DNA of 64,000 nt from Chryseomonas sp014190935 (GCF_014190935.1 NZ_JACHVV010000002.1:620001-684000), one strand, 5' to 3'. Positions 44,928-54,178 are shown, numbered from the stretch's first letter. Numbers and translations are program-made. Notes: a model not told the origin generated them from the sequence alone.

Positions 44928-45983
44928 TTACTTGGCCTGAGCTTCGACTTCGGCTTCTACGCGACGGTTAACAGCGCGACCGGCTTCGGTGGCGTTGTCA
45001 GCAACCGGGCGGGATTCGCCGTAACCAACAGCGTTCACGCGGCTGCCCTGCACGCCGTACTGGTTGACCAGGACGTTACGCACGGCGTTGGCACGACGCT
45101 CGGACAGCTTCTGGTTGTAGGCGTCGGTGCCGACGGAGTCGGTGTGGCCTTCAACGGTGGTCGAGGTCTGCGGGTACTGCTGCATGAAATCAGCCAGGTT
45201 CTTGATGTCGGCGTAGCTGTTGGGCTTGACCACGGCCTTGTCGAAATCGAACTTCACGTCCAGCTCGACGCGAACGGTTTCGGCGGCAGCCGGGCAGCCG
45301 GTAGCGTCAACGGTGACGTTGGCCGGGGTGTTCGGGCACTTGTCGACGTTGTCGCAGACGCCGTCGTTGTCGGAATCGGTGCAGACGTCAGCAACGGGGG
45401 CCGGAGCCGGAGCCGGAGCGACTTCTTTCTTGGTGGAACCACCGAAGTTCAGACCCACACCTACAGCAGCGCTCCACTCGGTGTCGCCGTAGTCGATGTT
45501 GTAGTTGGCTTGCACGCCGGTACGGGCATACAGGTTCTCGGTGAAGTAGTACTTCAGGCCGGCACCCAGGTTGGCGTAGGTGGAACGGTCACGACCACCT
45601 TCGTTGATGTCGCGGTTGCTGATGGACTGGTGAGCGAAGCCACCGGACACGTACGGACGCAGGCCGACGCCGGGCTGACCGAAGTGGTAGTAGGCGTCCA
45701 GAGCGGCCAGGCTGCCCTTGATGTTCTTGTGGCCCAAGTCGTGGTCGCCACGGGCGTTGTGGTACTCACCGTAGGACAACGCCAGCTCAACGTCGTCGGT
45801 CAGGAAGTAGCCAACGGAACCGCCGTACAGGTCAGCGTTGGTCATGTTGCGCTGGCTGTCGGTGAACAGACGGCTGCCGAACAGCTCGGTCTCGACGGCG
45901 CCTTGACCTTGTGCCAGGGCGCTCAGCGAGGCGCTTGCCAGCAGGGAGCCGATAACGACGCCCAAGGTGCTCTTCAGTTTCAT
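44928..45983 (-). CDS. oprF: Major outer membrane porin OprF
   Basis: A 351-residue outer membrane protein. A signal peptide ending SALA precedes an eight-stranded beta-barrel (about residues 24-180). A Pro/Ala-rich hinge (PAPAPAPV) follows, then a short Asp-rich loop with four Cys (CTDSDNDGVCDN to GCP), and finally a C-terminal OmpA domain (about 235-350) that binds peptidoglycan (EGHTDSVGTDAYNQKLSERR). It keeps the envelope attached to the wall and forms slow porin channels. The start MKLKSTLGVV is the conserved signal start; the longer frame to 46043 is not used. Confidence 0.97.
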   Translation of the reverse strand: MKLKSTLGVVIGSLLASASLSALAQGQGAVETELFGSRLFTDSQRNMTNADLYGGSVGYFLTDDVELALSYGEYHNARGDHDLGHKNIKGSLAALDAYYHFGQPGVGLRPYVSGGFAHQSISNRDINEGGRDRSTYANLGAGLKYYFTENLYARTGVQANYNIDYGDTEWSAAVGVGLNFGGSTKKEVAPAPAPAPVADVCTDSDNDGVCDNVDKCPNTPANVTVDATGCPAAAETVRVELDVKFDFDKAVVKPNSYADIKNLADFMQQYPQTSTTVEGHTDSVGTDAYNQKLSERRANAVRNVLVNQYGVQGSRVNAVGYGESRPVADNATEAGRAVNRRVEAEVEAQAK

Positions 45984-46083
45984 CCTTTGTATCCCCATTT
46001 TAGTGGTACTAATTCCGGCAATCTCCGGAGGCTTCGACAACAAGTTTTCGTGAAGTTCAAAAACTTACGGCTGACACATCCGG

Positions 46084-46668
46084 TCAGCCCTCAACTTCAG
46101 CTGCGAACTTGTCACGCAGTTTGTCGAGTGCCCGCTTGTACCGCATCTTGGTGGCGCTGAGGCCCATGTGCATGATGTCGGCGATCTCTTGGAACTCCAG
46201 CTCTGCGACGAAGCGCAGCACCAGGATCTCCCGATCGACCTGACCCACATGGACCAGCCAGCGATCCATCCCTCCCTTCTCTTCCAGCTTCGGCGCCCGT
46301 TCCTCGGAGGCTTCCTCCATCGGATCGAGACTTAATGCCTCCACCAGCCGCCGCTTGCGGCGTTCCTTGCGGTACTGAGTGATGCACTCGTTGTAGGTGA
46401 TGCTGTACAGCCAGGTCTTGAATTTCGATTTCCCCTCGAAATTCTTCAAACCGTAAAGCACCTTCAGCATGATCTCCTGGCAGACATCGTCTGCATCCCG
46501 GTCGTTCCCCAGGTAGCGGGCGCAGACGTTGAACAGGGTGCGCTGATAACGGCGCATCAGTTCTTCGTAGGCTCGCGTCACGTGGAAGAGTTCACCATGC
46601 GCGCGCTGGACCAGCTCTTCATCACTGAGCGTAGTCGGGTCGTAGGCATGAGGGGCAGGCTTGTTCAA
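46084..46668 (-). CDS. sigX: ECF sigma factor SigX
   Basis: A 194-residue extracytoplasmic-function sigma factor. Region 2 shows RYQRTLFNVCARYLG near residue 42 with DADDVCQEIMLKVLYGLKNF near 62 and KFKTWLYSITYNE. Region 4 shows DREILVLRFVAELEFQEIAD with the helix-turn-helix MGLSATKMRYKRALDKL. SigX is known in pseudomonads to control oprF and fatty acid metabolism in response to envelope stress. The start is uncertain: a TTG at 46668 matches the P. aeruginosa length, but no good ribosome binding site precedes it, and a start at 46686 is possible. Confidence 0.93.
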   Translation of the reverse strand: MNKPAPHAYDPTTLSDEELVQRAHGELFHVTRAYEELMRRYQRTLFNVCARYLGNDRDADDVCQEIMLKVLYGLKNFEGKSKFKTWLYSITYNECITQYRKERRKRRLVEALSLDPMEEASEERAPKLEEKGGMDRWLVHVGQVDREILVLRFVAELEFQEIADIMHMGLSATKMRYKRALDKLRDKFAAEVEG

Positions 46669-46723
46669 GACGGAGTAGGCTACCAAAAAGTGGCGGGCAT
46701 GATAGCCATCTCCGCGGCGCCTG

Positions 46724-47548
46724 TCAGCGGCTGCGCACCGGAGCCTCCAGCAATAGACGGTTCGGAACCGAAACGATATCGCCTTCTTCGGTCATGATGA
46801 GGGTCTTGGCGGTGCCGATTTCCTCGATCTCGCCTTCGACATCCGCCAGGGTCACCCACTGGCCGACTTCGTAGAGTTCGCGCACATAGATGCCGGCCAG
46901 AATCTGCGACACCAGGCCCCGGCTGCCCAGCCCCAGGGCCAGGGCCGCGGCCAGGGCAAAGGCGGTGAGCACGATGGCGATGACCAGGTTCAGCAGCTCG
47001 GTCTTGATCTCCAGCTGACCTACCGCGACCGAGATCGAAATGATGATGACCAGCCCTTGGGCCAGGCGCCCCAGCCCCGCGGCGTAGTCCAGGCCGACAC
47101 CTTCGGCGGCGCCATGGACCAGGCCACTGACCAGTTGCGCCAGTAGCACGCCAACGATGAGCACCAGGGCAGCACCAAAGATCTTGGGTACATAGAGCGC
47201 CATGACGTCCAGGGTGGAGGACACGCGCTGCAGACCCAGGGATTCGGCGGCCGACACCAGGAACACCAGCAGCACGAACCAGTAGACGATCCGGCCGATG
47301 AGGGTGGTGACCGGGATGCGGATGCCGATCTTGGCCAGCTGCTTGGTCACACCGGCACCGGCAAGGATGCGATCCAGGCCGAGTTTGGCGAGTACCTTCG
47401 ACAGCACGGTGTCGAGAATCTTGGCGACGGCGAAGCCGGCGAGGATCACCACCAGGGCGCCGAAGACGTTGGGAATGAAACCGGCCACCTTGCTCCACAG
47501 GGTGGTCATGGCGGACAGCAGACTCTGGGTCCAGATATCGAATTCCAT
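46724..47548 (-). CDS. cmpX: Small mechanosensitive channel-like protein CmpX
   Basis: A 274-residue inner membrane protein with four to five hydrophobic helices (about residues 25-215) and a C-terminal soluble part. The part resembling MscS is IYVRELYEVGQWVTLADVEGEIEEIGTAKT, a beta domain near 215-245. In P. aeruginosa the cmpX product lies just upstream of sigX and influences SigX activity, probably through membrane tension. The order crfX-cmpX-sigX-oprF is the same here. Confidence 0.92.
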   Translation of the reverse strand: MEFDIWTQSLLSAMTTLWSKVAGFIPNVFGALVVILAGFAVAKILDTVLSKVLAKLGLDRILAGAGVTKQLAKIGIRIPVTTLIGRIVYWFVLLVFLVSAAESLGLQRVSSTLDVMALYVPKIFGAALVLIVGVLLAQLVSGLVHGAAEGVGLDYAAGLGRLAQGLVIIISISVAVGQLEIKTELLNLVIAIVLTAFALAAALALGLGSRGLVSQILAGIYVRELYEVGQWVTLADVEGEIEEIGTAKTLIMTEEGDIVSVPNRLLLEAPVRSR

Positions 47549-47812
47549 CTACTTCAGGATCTCCGGGGAAGATTCGCTACGCCGGGTGCGACGTGAGCGC
47601 GGCTTCAGATGAGGGGTACCGTTGCCCAGCGCCAGCAGCAGCACCGATACCCAGTGCCGCCCGATCAGATCGAACAGCGCACCCGCGCCCACCTGACGGT
47701 TGGCGGTCTTGAGCACCCGGTGCAAGCGCGCCTGGTCATCGCCCTCCTCGTCCTGAGCGTCGGCCGGGGTATTGAGGAGCGCCTTGAGGGACGCTTCGAA
47801 AGGATCGTGCAT
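47549..47812 (-). CDS. crfX: Small cmpX-associated protein CrfX
   Basis: An 87-residue protein found upstream of cmpX in pseudomonads. It begins MHDPFEASLKALL, contains RVLKTANRQVGAGALFDLIG near residue 32, and ends with a basic Arg/Ser-rich tail. No catalytic motif or transmembrane segment is obvious apart from a short hydrophobic stretch. The function is unknown. Its stop is immediately followed by the cmpX ATG, so the two are coupled. The start ATG was preferred over a GTG two codons earlier because GAGG lies at a fair distance. Confidence 0.85.
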   Translation of the reverse strand: MHDPFEASLKALLNTPADAQDEEGDDQARLHRVLKTANRQVGAGALFDLIGRHWVSVLLLALGNGTPHLKPRSRRTRRSESSPEILK

Positions 47813-47860
47813 AAGCACCTCGCTGGTCGTTTCCTCTTGACGCAGCGAGGTGGAGGCGGG

Positions 47861-48862
47861 TCACAGCCAGCGCAGTCGGCGAAACAGCCAGACCTGGAAG
47901 ATCGACACCGCCGCGATCAGCAGGCAGGCGGCCACGAAGCCGAAGGGAGACGACGAACCCGGCAGGCCGCCCATGTTCATCCCGAGCAAGCCGGTGATGA
48001 AGCTGATGGGCAGGAAGAAGCCGGTGATGATGGCCAGCAGATAGAGAGTGCGATTGGTCTTTTCCGTGGTCGCCCGCTGTTCGGCGTCCTGCAGCAGCGC
48101 CACCCGCTCGCGCATCACCTCGAGCTCTTCCAGGTTGCGCACCAGGCTGTTGTGCAATTCGCTCCAGTACCCCTGGCTGGCCGCCTCGACGAACCAGGCG
48201 GGCTTGCCACGGGCCAGATCGCCATAGATGTCGCGCTGCGGGGCCAGATAGCGGCGCAGCCCGGTCGCGCGGCGCCTGAGCGTGAGCACCTGGGCATGGT
48301 CGGGCAGGCTGTTCTCGTCCTGGTCGACCTGCTCTTCGAGGCCATCGAGCTGATCGGACAGGTCGCGCACCAGGTCATCGACGCGGCTGGTCATGTAGCT
48401 CGCGAGGTAGAGCACCAGTTCTTCGGCGCTCTGGGCGCCGATGCCCGCCTCCAGGTCTTCCTGGACCTCGGCGGCGGCCTTCATGGGTCTCATGCGCAGG
48501 GAGATCACCCGGCGTTTGTCGACGAACACCCGCAGCGACACCATGTCCTCGGGCACGGCGCCGGGATTGAGATTCACCCCGCGCAGGAACAGCAGCAGGC
48601 TGTCGTCGGGCTGATTGACCAGGCGCGGGCGGGTCGCCTCTTCCAGCAGCAGGTCGCAGGCGAATTCGCTCAGGCCGCTGGATTGCCGGAGCCAGGCCTG
48701 GGCTTCGGGGACACTACGATCCCAGTGCAGCCAGAGCACCTCGCCGGGGCCCGGTTCGGCCTCGGCCAGCTCTCGGCGACTCAGGCGTCTTCCGCCGCCG
48801 CGGCCATCGAGGAGATAGCCGTAGATGAGGCCCTGTTCCACATCGCTGTCGTACTGCTGCAT
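47861..48862 (-). CDS. CorA/ZntB-family divalent cation transporter
   Basis: A 333-residue inner membrane protein of the CorA superfamily. A large N-terminal cytoplasmic domain (about 1-265) contains the charged helix region LVRDLSDQLDGLEEQVDQDE. It is followed by two transmembrane helices, with the diagnostic GMN tripeptide in ITGLLGMNMGGLPG near residue 290. This arrangement fits zinc transporter ZntB or a CorA paralogue; the metal and direction of transport cannot be told. The frame is open further upstream, but the start at MQQYDSDVEQG was chosen from homology. Confidence 0.88.
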   Translation of the reverse strand: MQQYDSDVEQGLIYGYLLDGRGGGRRLSRRELAEAEPGPGEVLWLHWDRSVPEAQAWLRQSSGLSEFACDLLLEEATRPRLVNQPDDSLLLFLRGVNLNPGAVPEDMVSLRVFVDKRRVISLRMRPMKAAAEVQEDLEAGIGAQSAEELVLYLASYMTSRVDDLVRDLSDQLDGLEEQVDQDENSLPDHAQVLTLRRRATGLRRYLAPQRDIYGDLARGKPAWFVEAASQGYWSELHNSLVRNLEELEVMRERVALLQDAEQRATTEKTNRTLYLLAIITGFFLPISFITGLLGMNMGGLPGSSSPFGFVAACLLIAAVSIFQVWLFRRLRWL

Positions 48863-48977
48863 CTGGGATCTCTTGCAGGGATCGCGACCGCTTCCGGTCA
48901 GGCGATCCGGCGAAGGTGGCCCTGGACAGGGCGCAGACGCCACCTTCGTGGGGAAATGAGGGGATTAATCCTGCAAA

Positions 48978-49010
48978 GGATCACCCCGCCTTTGCCAGGC
49001 GGGGTGATCC
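48978..49010 (-). terminator. Rho-independent terminator of ppsA
   Basis: A 13-bp perfect stem (GGATCACCCCGCC with GGCGGGGTGATCC) and seven-base loop lie seven bases past the ppsA stop. On the minus strand TTTGCAGGATTAAT follows, a short T-tract. Confidence 0.75.
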
Positions 49011-49016
49011 CCGGGG

Positions 49017-51386
49017 TCAGGCGTTGCCTTCAGCCAGGAAGAACCAGGTGTCGAGCACGGAGTCGGGGTTGAGCGAGACGCTCTCAATGCCCTGCTCCAT
49101 CAGCCACTTGGCCAGATCCGGGTGATCCGAGGGACCCTGACCGCAGATGCCGATGTACTTGCCGGCCCGATTGCAGGCGGCGATGGCATTGGCCAGCAGT
49201 TTCTTGACCGCCGGATTACGCTCGTCGAACAGGTGGGCGATGATGCCGGAGTCGCGATCCAGGCCCAGGGTGAGCTGGGTCAGGTCGTTGGAGCCGATGG
49301 AGAAGCCGTCGAAGTGCTCGAGGAATTCGTCCGCCAGCAGGGCGTTGGAGGGCAGCTCGCACATCATGATCACGCGCAGGTCGTTCTCGCCGCGCTTGAG
49401 GCCGTTCTCGCCGAGCAGCTCGACCACCCGCGCCGCCTCGTCCAGGGTGCGCACGAAGGGCACCATGAGCTCGACGTTGGTCAGGCCCATCTCTTCGCGC
49501 ACCTTCTTCATGGCGCGACATTCCAGCTCGAAGCAGTCGCGGAAGTTCTCGCTGATGTAGCGGGAGGCGCCGCGGAAGCCCAGCATGGGGTTCTCTTCCT
49601 CGGGTTCGTAGAGCTTGCCGCCGATGAGGTTGGCGTACTCGTTGGACTTGAAGTCCGACAGGCGCACGATGACCTTTTTCGGCCAGAAGGCGGCGGCCAG
49701 GGTGGAGACCCCTTCCACCAGCTTCTCGACATAGAAGCCGACCGGATCCGAATAACCGGCGATGCGCTTGTCGACGCTCTCCTTCACCTCGAAGGGCAGG
49801 CTGTCGTAGTTCAGCAGCGCCTTGGGGTGCACGCCGATCATGCGATTGATGATGAATTCGAGGCGCGCCAGACCCACGCCGGCATTGGGCAGCTGGGCGA
49901 AATCGAAGGCGCGATCGGGGTTGCCGACGTTCATCATGATCTTGAACGGCAACTCGGGCATGGCATCCACCGAGCTCTTGCGGATGTCGAAGTCCAGCTC
50001 GCCTTCGTAGATCAGGCCGGTATCGCCCTCGGCGCAGGAGACGGTGACGGTCTGGCCGTCCTTGAGCAGGCTGGTGGCATTGCCGCAGCCGACCACCGCC
50101 GGGATACCCAGCTCACGGGCGATGATGGCGGCGTGGCAGGTACGACCGCCACGGTTGGTGACGATGGCGCTGGCGCGCTTCATCACCGGCTCCCAGTCGG
50201 GATCGGTCATGTCCGAGACCAGCACATCGCCGGGCTGGACGCGGTCCATCTCGCTGACGTCGCGGATGATCTTGACCTTGCCGGCGCCGATGCGCTGACC
50301 GATCGAACGGCCTTCCACCAGCACCTGGCCCTTGTCCTTGAGCAGATAGCGCTCCATGACGGTGGCACTGGCCCGGCTCTTCACCGTTTCGGGGCGTGCC
50401 TGGACGATGTAGAGCTTGCCGTCGTCGCCGTCCTTGGCCCATTCGATGTCCATCGGGCGACCGTAGTGGCGCTCGATGATCAGCGCCTGCTTGGACAGTT
50501 CGGTGACCTCGGCGTCGGTGATGGAGAAACGCGCGCGATCCGCCGGCTCGACATCGACGGTGCGGACGGAGCGACCGGCCTTGGCTTCTTCGCCATAGAC
50601 CATCTTGATCGCCTTGCTGCCCAGGTTGCGCCTGAGGATGGCCGGACGACCGGCTTCCAGGGTCGGCTTGTGGACATAGAATTCGTCCGGGTTCACCGCG
50701 CCCTGCACCACGGTCTCGCCGAGACCGTAGGCGGCGGTGACGAAGACCGCATCGCGGAAACCGGATTCGGTATCCAGGGTGAAAAGCACGCCGGCAGCGC
50801 CGGTTTCCGAACGCACCATGCGCTGCACGCCGGCGGACAGGGCGACCAGCTTGTGATCGAAGCCCTGGTGGACGCGGTAGGCGATGGCGCGGTCATTGAA
50901 GAGGGAGGCGAAGACTTCCTTGGCCGCGCGAATGACGTTGTCGACGCCGCGGATGTTGAGGAAGGTTTCCTGCTGGCCGGCAAAGGAGGCATCCGGCAGG
51001 TCTTCGGCGGTCGCCGAGGAGCGTACGGCCACGGCGAGATTGGGGTTGCCGGCCGAGATCTCGGCGAAGGCCCGGCGAATCTCGGCGTCCAGGCGCTCGG
51101 GGAAAGGGGCGTCCATGACCCACTGGCGGATCTGGGCGCCGGTCTTGGCCAGGGCGACGACGTCGTCGACATCCAGGGCGTCGAGGGCCGCATGGATACG
51201 CTCGTTCAGCCCACTCTGTTCAAGGAAGTCGCGATAGGCCTGGGCCGTGGTGGCGAACCCGCCCGGCACGGACACGCCCGCGTTGGCCAGGTTGGCGATC
51301 ATCTCGCCGAGAGATGCGTTCTTGCCGCCCACGCGCTCGACGTCGTGCACGCCAAGCTGCTCCAGTGAAATTACATACTCGTCCAA
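49017..51386 (-). CDS. ppsA: Phosphoenolpyruvate synthase
   Basis: A 789-residue gluconeogenic enzyme that makes PEP from pyruvate with ATP hydrolysed to AMP. The N-terminal nucleotide-binding domain has GGKNASLGEMIANLANAGV near residue 20. The phosphohistidine lies in GGRTCHAAIIARELGIPAVV near 420, and the C-terminal pyruvate-binding domain has GSNDLTQLTLGLDRDSG near 700 with the Cys in ICGQGPSDHPDL near 750. The start is a TTG at 51386, where homology begins and GGAGAG lies upstream; a longer frame exists but is not used. Confidence 0.96.
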   Translation of the reverse strand: MDEYVISLEQLGVHDVERVGGKNASLGEMIANLANAGVSVPGGFATTAQAYRDFLEQSGLNERIHAALDALDVDDVVALAKTGAQIRQWVMDAPFPERLDAEIRRAFAEISAGNPNLAVAVRSSATAEDLPDASFAGQQETFLNIRGVDNVIRAAKEVFASLFNDRAIAYRVHQGFDHKLVALSAGVQRMVRSETGAAGVLFTLDTESGFRDAVFVTAAYGLGETVVQGAVNPDEFYVHKPTLEAGRPAILRRNLGSKAIKMVYGEEAKAGRSVRTVDVEPADRARFSITDAEVTELSKQALIIERHYGRPMDIEWAKDGDDGKLYIVQARPETVKSRASATVMERYLLKDKGQVLVEGRSIGQRIGAGKVKIIRDVSEMDRVQPGDVLVSDMTDPDWEPVMKRASAIVTNRGGRTCHAAIIARELGIPAVVGCGNATSLLKDGQTVTVSCAEGDTGLIYEGELDFDIRKSSVDAMPELPFKIMMNVGNPDRAFDFAQLPNAGVGLARLEFIINRMIGVHPKALLNYDSLPFEVKESVDKRIAGYSDPVGFYVEKLVEGVSTLAAAFWPKKVIVRLSDFKSNEYANLIGGKLYEPEEENPMLGFRGASRYISENFRDCFELECRAMKKVREEMGLTNVELMVPFVRTLDEAARVVELLGENGLKRGENDLRVIMMCELPSNALLADEFLEHFDGFSIGSNDLTQLTLGLDRDSGIIAHLFDERNPAVKKLLANAIAACNRAGKYIGICGQGPSDHPDLAKWLMEQGIESVSLNPDSVLDTWFFLAEGNA

Positions 51387-51512
51387 GGTCTTCTCTCCAT
51401 CTTGTGTCTTTGTGGGAAAGCAGTACGCCTCGGCGCTCGCCCCATGGACAGTGGACGGCGGTAGGTTACAGTGCAGCGATCCCTGCCCCGTACGCCACCA
51501 GGACGTCCCTCC

Positions 51513-52331
51513 ATGCAACGAACCGCCTTTTTCATTTCCGACGGTACCGGCATCACGGCCGAAACCCTCGGTCAGAGCCTCCTGGCCCAGTTCGGGGACA
51601 TCACCTTCAGAAAGGTCACCCGCCCCTACGTGGATACGCTGGACAAGGCCAGGGCGATGGTACAGCAGATCAATGCCGCCGCCGTCCAGGACGGTGCGCG
51701 ACCCATCATCTTCGATACCATCGTCAACCGTGACATCCGGGCCATTCTGGACCAGTCGAACGGGTTCATGATCGACATCTTCTCCACGTTTTTATCCCCA
51801 CTCGAAAGGGAACTTTCCGCCGAATCTTCGTATTCGGTAGGGAAGTCACATTCGATCATGCACAATAGTCACTACATGGAGCGGATCGAGGCCGTCAATT
51901 TCGCACTCGAAAACGACGACGGCGCCCGCACGACCCACTATGCGCAGGCCGATCTGATCCTGGTGGGGGTCTCGCGCTGCGGCAAGACGCCGACCTGCCT
52001 CTATATGGCGCTGCAATACGGCATCCGCGCGGCGAACTATCCGCTGACCGAAGAGGACATGGAGCGCCTGCAGCTGCCCGCCTCGCTGAAGACCTACAAG
52101 GACAAGCTGTTCGGCCTGACCATCGATGCCGAGCGCCTGGCGGCGATCCGCCACGAGCGCCGGCCCAACAGCCGCTATGCGAGCTTCGCCCAGTGCGAAT
52201 TCGAACTGCGCGAGGTGGAGAGTCTGTTCCGCCGCGAGAACATCTCCTTCATCAACACCACGCATTTTTCCGTGGAAGAAATCTCGGCGAAGATTCTGGT
52301 GGAGAAAGGCGTGGAAAGACGGTTTAAATAG
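51513..52331 (+). CDS. ppsR: PEP synthase regulatory kinase/phosphorylase
   Basis: A 272-residue PSRP-type bifunctional enzyme (DUF299). It inactivates PEP synthase by ADP-dependent phosphorylation and reactivates it by phosphate-dependent removal. The P-loop GVSRCGKTPT lies near residue 150. FFISDGTGITAETLGQSLL near the N-terminus and HSIMHNSHYMERIEAVNFA near 113 are family blocks. It is divergent from its target ppsA, 126 bases away, the usual arrangement. Confidence 0.93.
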   Translation: MQRTAFFISDGTGITAETLGQSLLAQFGDITFRKVTRPYVDTLDKARAMVQQINAAAVQDGARPIIFDTIVNRDIRAILDQSNGFMIDIFSTFLSPLERELSAESSYSVGKSHSIMHNSHYMERIEAVNFALENDDGARTTHYAQADLILVGVSRCGKTPTCLYMALQYGIRAANYPLTEEDMERLQLPASLKTYKDKLFGLTIDAERLAAIRHERRPNSRYASFAQCEFELREVESLFRRENISFINTTHFSVEEISAKILVEKGVERRFK

Positions 52332-52380
52332 CCCACCACCCCTCTTCTTCGGCGCCCGCGCGGCGCGCCAGGCGACCGCC

Positions 52381-53010
52381 ATGAACCTCGTCGATGCCCT
52401 GCTGTTCTTTCCGGTCGCCCTGCTCATCGCCCTGACCCCCGGCCCCAACAACTTCTGCTCGCTCGGCAATGGCATCCGCCATGGCGCGGTGACGGCGGGA
52501 CTGGCGGCCCTGGGGCGCGATGTGGCCTTCGTGATCTTCCTAGTGATCTCGGCGGTGGGCCTGGGCGCCATGCTGCTGGCTTCGGAGACGGCCTTCACCG
52601 TCATCAAGTGGATAGGCGCGCTCTACCTGCTCTACCTTGGCGTGAAGAGCTGGCGCAGCCGGGCCTTCGACGGCCTGGACCTGACCGAGAGCGGCACGGC
52701 GCAACCGCGGGCGCTGCACCGGCTGATGCTGCAGGAATTTCTCATCGGCATCAGCAATCCCAAGGCGATCCTGCTGTTCGCCGCGGTCTTTCCGCAGTTC
52801 ATCGACCCCACTCAGCCGACGACCCAGCAGTTCGTCTACCTGGGTGGCACCCATCTGTTCGCGGAAATGGTCGCGGCCTTCATCTACGGCCTGTTCGGCC
52901 GGCAGATCCGCCGCTTCATCCGCGGCCCCCGTGGCGTGCGCCGCCTCAACCAGGCTACCGGGGCCTTCTTTGCCGGCGCCGGCGGTCTGTTGCTGACCGC
53001 CCACCGCTGA
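52381..53010 (+). CDS. LysE/RhtB family amino-acid exporter
   Basis: A 209-residue inner membrane exporter with about five to six hydrophobic segments. The family motif FPVALLIALTPGPNNFC is near the N-terminus, where the GPN residues are diagnostic, and LYLLYLGVKSWRSR near 80 and FLIGISNPKAILLF near 122 are typical. The substrate could be an amino acid, homoserine lactone or similar. It follows ppsR after 49 bases on the same strand and ends one base before the convergent MetE-like gene. Confidence 0.9.
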   Translation: MNLVDALLFFPVALLIALTPGPNNFCSLGNGIRHGAVTAGLAALGRDVAFVIFLVISAVGLGAMLLASETAFTVIKWIGALYLLYLGVKSWRSRAFDGLDLTESGTAQPRALHRLMLQEFLIGISNPKAILLFAAVFPQFIDPTQPTTQQFVYLGGTHLFAEMVAAFIYGLFGRQIRRFIRGPRGVRRLNQATGAFFAGAGGLLLTAHR

Positions 53011-53011
53011 T

Positions 53012-54076
53012 TCAGGACGCCACCAGCCCGGACTGGGCGGCGCCCAGCTTGGCCAGGGCCGCCTCGATCGCCGACCAGGGTTTTTCCGCGGGCGCTACGG
53101 GCGTGGCCAGGGCTGCCTGGCGAGCGGTGCGCACCAGCGTGTTGAATTCGGCTGTCAGTGCCGCGGCCTGGGCCGTGTCGGCATCTCCGGACAAGACCGC
53201 GGGCGACAGCCAGAGGCGCTCCTGCAGGCGTTCGCCGACCTGGCGGGCGAATTGCAGCCGCCGCTGCTGGCCGATCTGCCCGGGCTCGGCGTCTTCGACC
53301 AGGCCCAACGACAGCGTCTTGTAGGCCGGCAGCCGATCGAGCAGACCCTGCTGGACCTGGACCGAGCGCGGCCAGTCGACATGCAGCCCCTCCACCGGCA
53401 GACCGGCAGCCAGCCCCAGGTTGTCGATCAATTCACCGTGACGCACACCCAGCAGCTTCTTCAGCGGCTCGCGCTGCAGCAGGTTGTAGGCCCTTTCGAA
53501 GGCGGTACGCCAGGCTAGCGGCAGCTCCAGTGCCAGCAACGGCTCGTCGAGCTGGATCCATTCCACGCCCTGAGCGGCCAACCGCGCGAAGATTTCGCCA
53601 TAGACCGGCAGCAGCGATTCCAGCAGCTCGAGACGGTCGAAGGCGGGATCGAGCGAGCGACCGAGCCACAGATAGCTCAGCGGCCCGAGGATCACCGGCT
53701 TGACGGCGAGACCGAGCGCCTGGGCCTCGGCGACCTCGTCGAACAGCTGTTCCCAGCCAAGGGCGAAGGACTGGTCCGCGGTGAATACCGGGACCTGACA
53801 GGGGCCGACGAATCCCTGAGCGTCTGCCGCCTCGGTGCGAGTGGCGGCGCCGACCAGATACGAGTGCGCCAGAACCCGATCACCCCAGCCGAAGTCGCCT
53901 ACCGCGAGCCACTCGCAACCCGCGGCCTGCTGGGCACGCCACGCCTGCCGACGCTGCTGGCGCCCCTGGTCGATCAGGGCGGCACGGTCACACTCGTCGG
54001 GAGAGGCCATCGTCGCCAGGAACGTGTCACCCTGTTGCTCGCGCCGCGCGGAACCCTGGGAATGAATCTTGACCAT
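53012..54076 (-). CDS. Stand-alone MetE N-terminal-domain protein (no catalytic half)
   Basis: A 354-residue protein resembling only the N-terminal barrel (Meth_synt_1) of cobalamin-independent methionine synthase MetE, which is about 760 residues in full. Recognisable blocks include WLAVGDFGWGDRVLAHSYLV near 56, LGLAVKPVILGPLSYLWLGR near 120, EWIQLDEPLLALELPLAW near 172 and LPVEGLHVD near 230. The internal loops are shortened and the PRIG motif near the start is lost. The C-terminal domain with the zinc ligands and homocysteine site is absent, and the next gene begins directly on the other strand, so no remnant follows. Enzyme activity is unlikely; a binding or regulatory role is conceivable. 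Confidence 0.78.
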   Translation of the reverse strand: MVKIHSQGSARREQQGDTFLATMASPDECDRAALIDQGRQQRRQAWRAQQAAGCEWLAVGDFGWGDRVLAHSYLVGAATRTEAADAQGFVGPCQVPVFTADQSFALGWEQLFDEVAEAQALGLAVKPVILGPLSYLWLGRSLDPAFDRLELLESLLPVYGEIFARLAAQGVEWIQLDEPLLALELPLAWRTAFERAYNLLQREPLKKLLGVRHGELIDNLGLAAGLPVEGLHVDWPRSVQVQQGLLDRLPAYKTLSLGLVEDAEPGQIGQQRRLQFARQVGERLQERLWLSPAVLSGDADTAQAAALTAEFNTLVRTARQAALATPVAPAEKPWSAIEAALAKLGAAQSGLVAS

Positions 54077-54178
54077 CGCACACCTCCACCTGACAAGGTG
54101 GAGATTGTCGTCGCGCGCGCCGCATGAAACAAACTCAGGTTTCTTGTGATGAAATCAAGTTTCTCTCATACACCTGGA
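54077..54178. promoter_or_regulatory. Upstream region of the MetE-like gene with operator-like repeats
   Basis: This 102-base gap precedes the MetE-like gene on the minus strand. It contains the inverted repeat GAAAC-N8-GTTTC (54126-54143), a TGAA-N5-CTCA sequence (54125-54137) one base from a MetR-type TGAA-N5-TTCA site, and TGAT-N3-ATCA (54147-54157). MetR control is a possibility only. Confidence 0.35.

Noticed and set aside
52332..53011. Remnant of a MetE C-terminal domain downstream of the N-terminal-domain gene
   Set aside because: The region is fully occupied by an intact LysE-type gene on the other strand, and no MetE-like zinc-site motif is seen in any frame.
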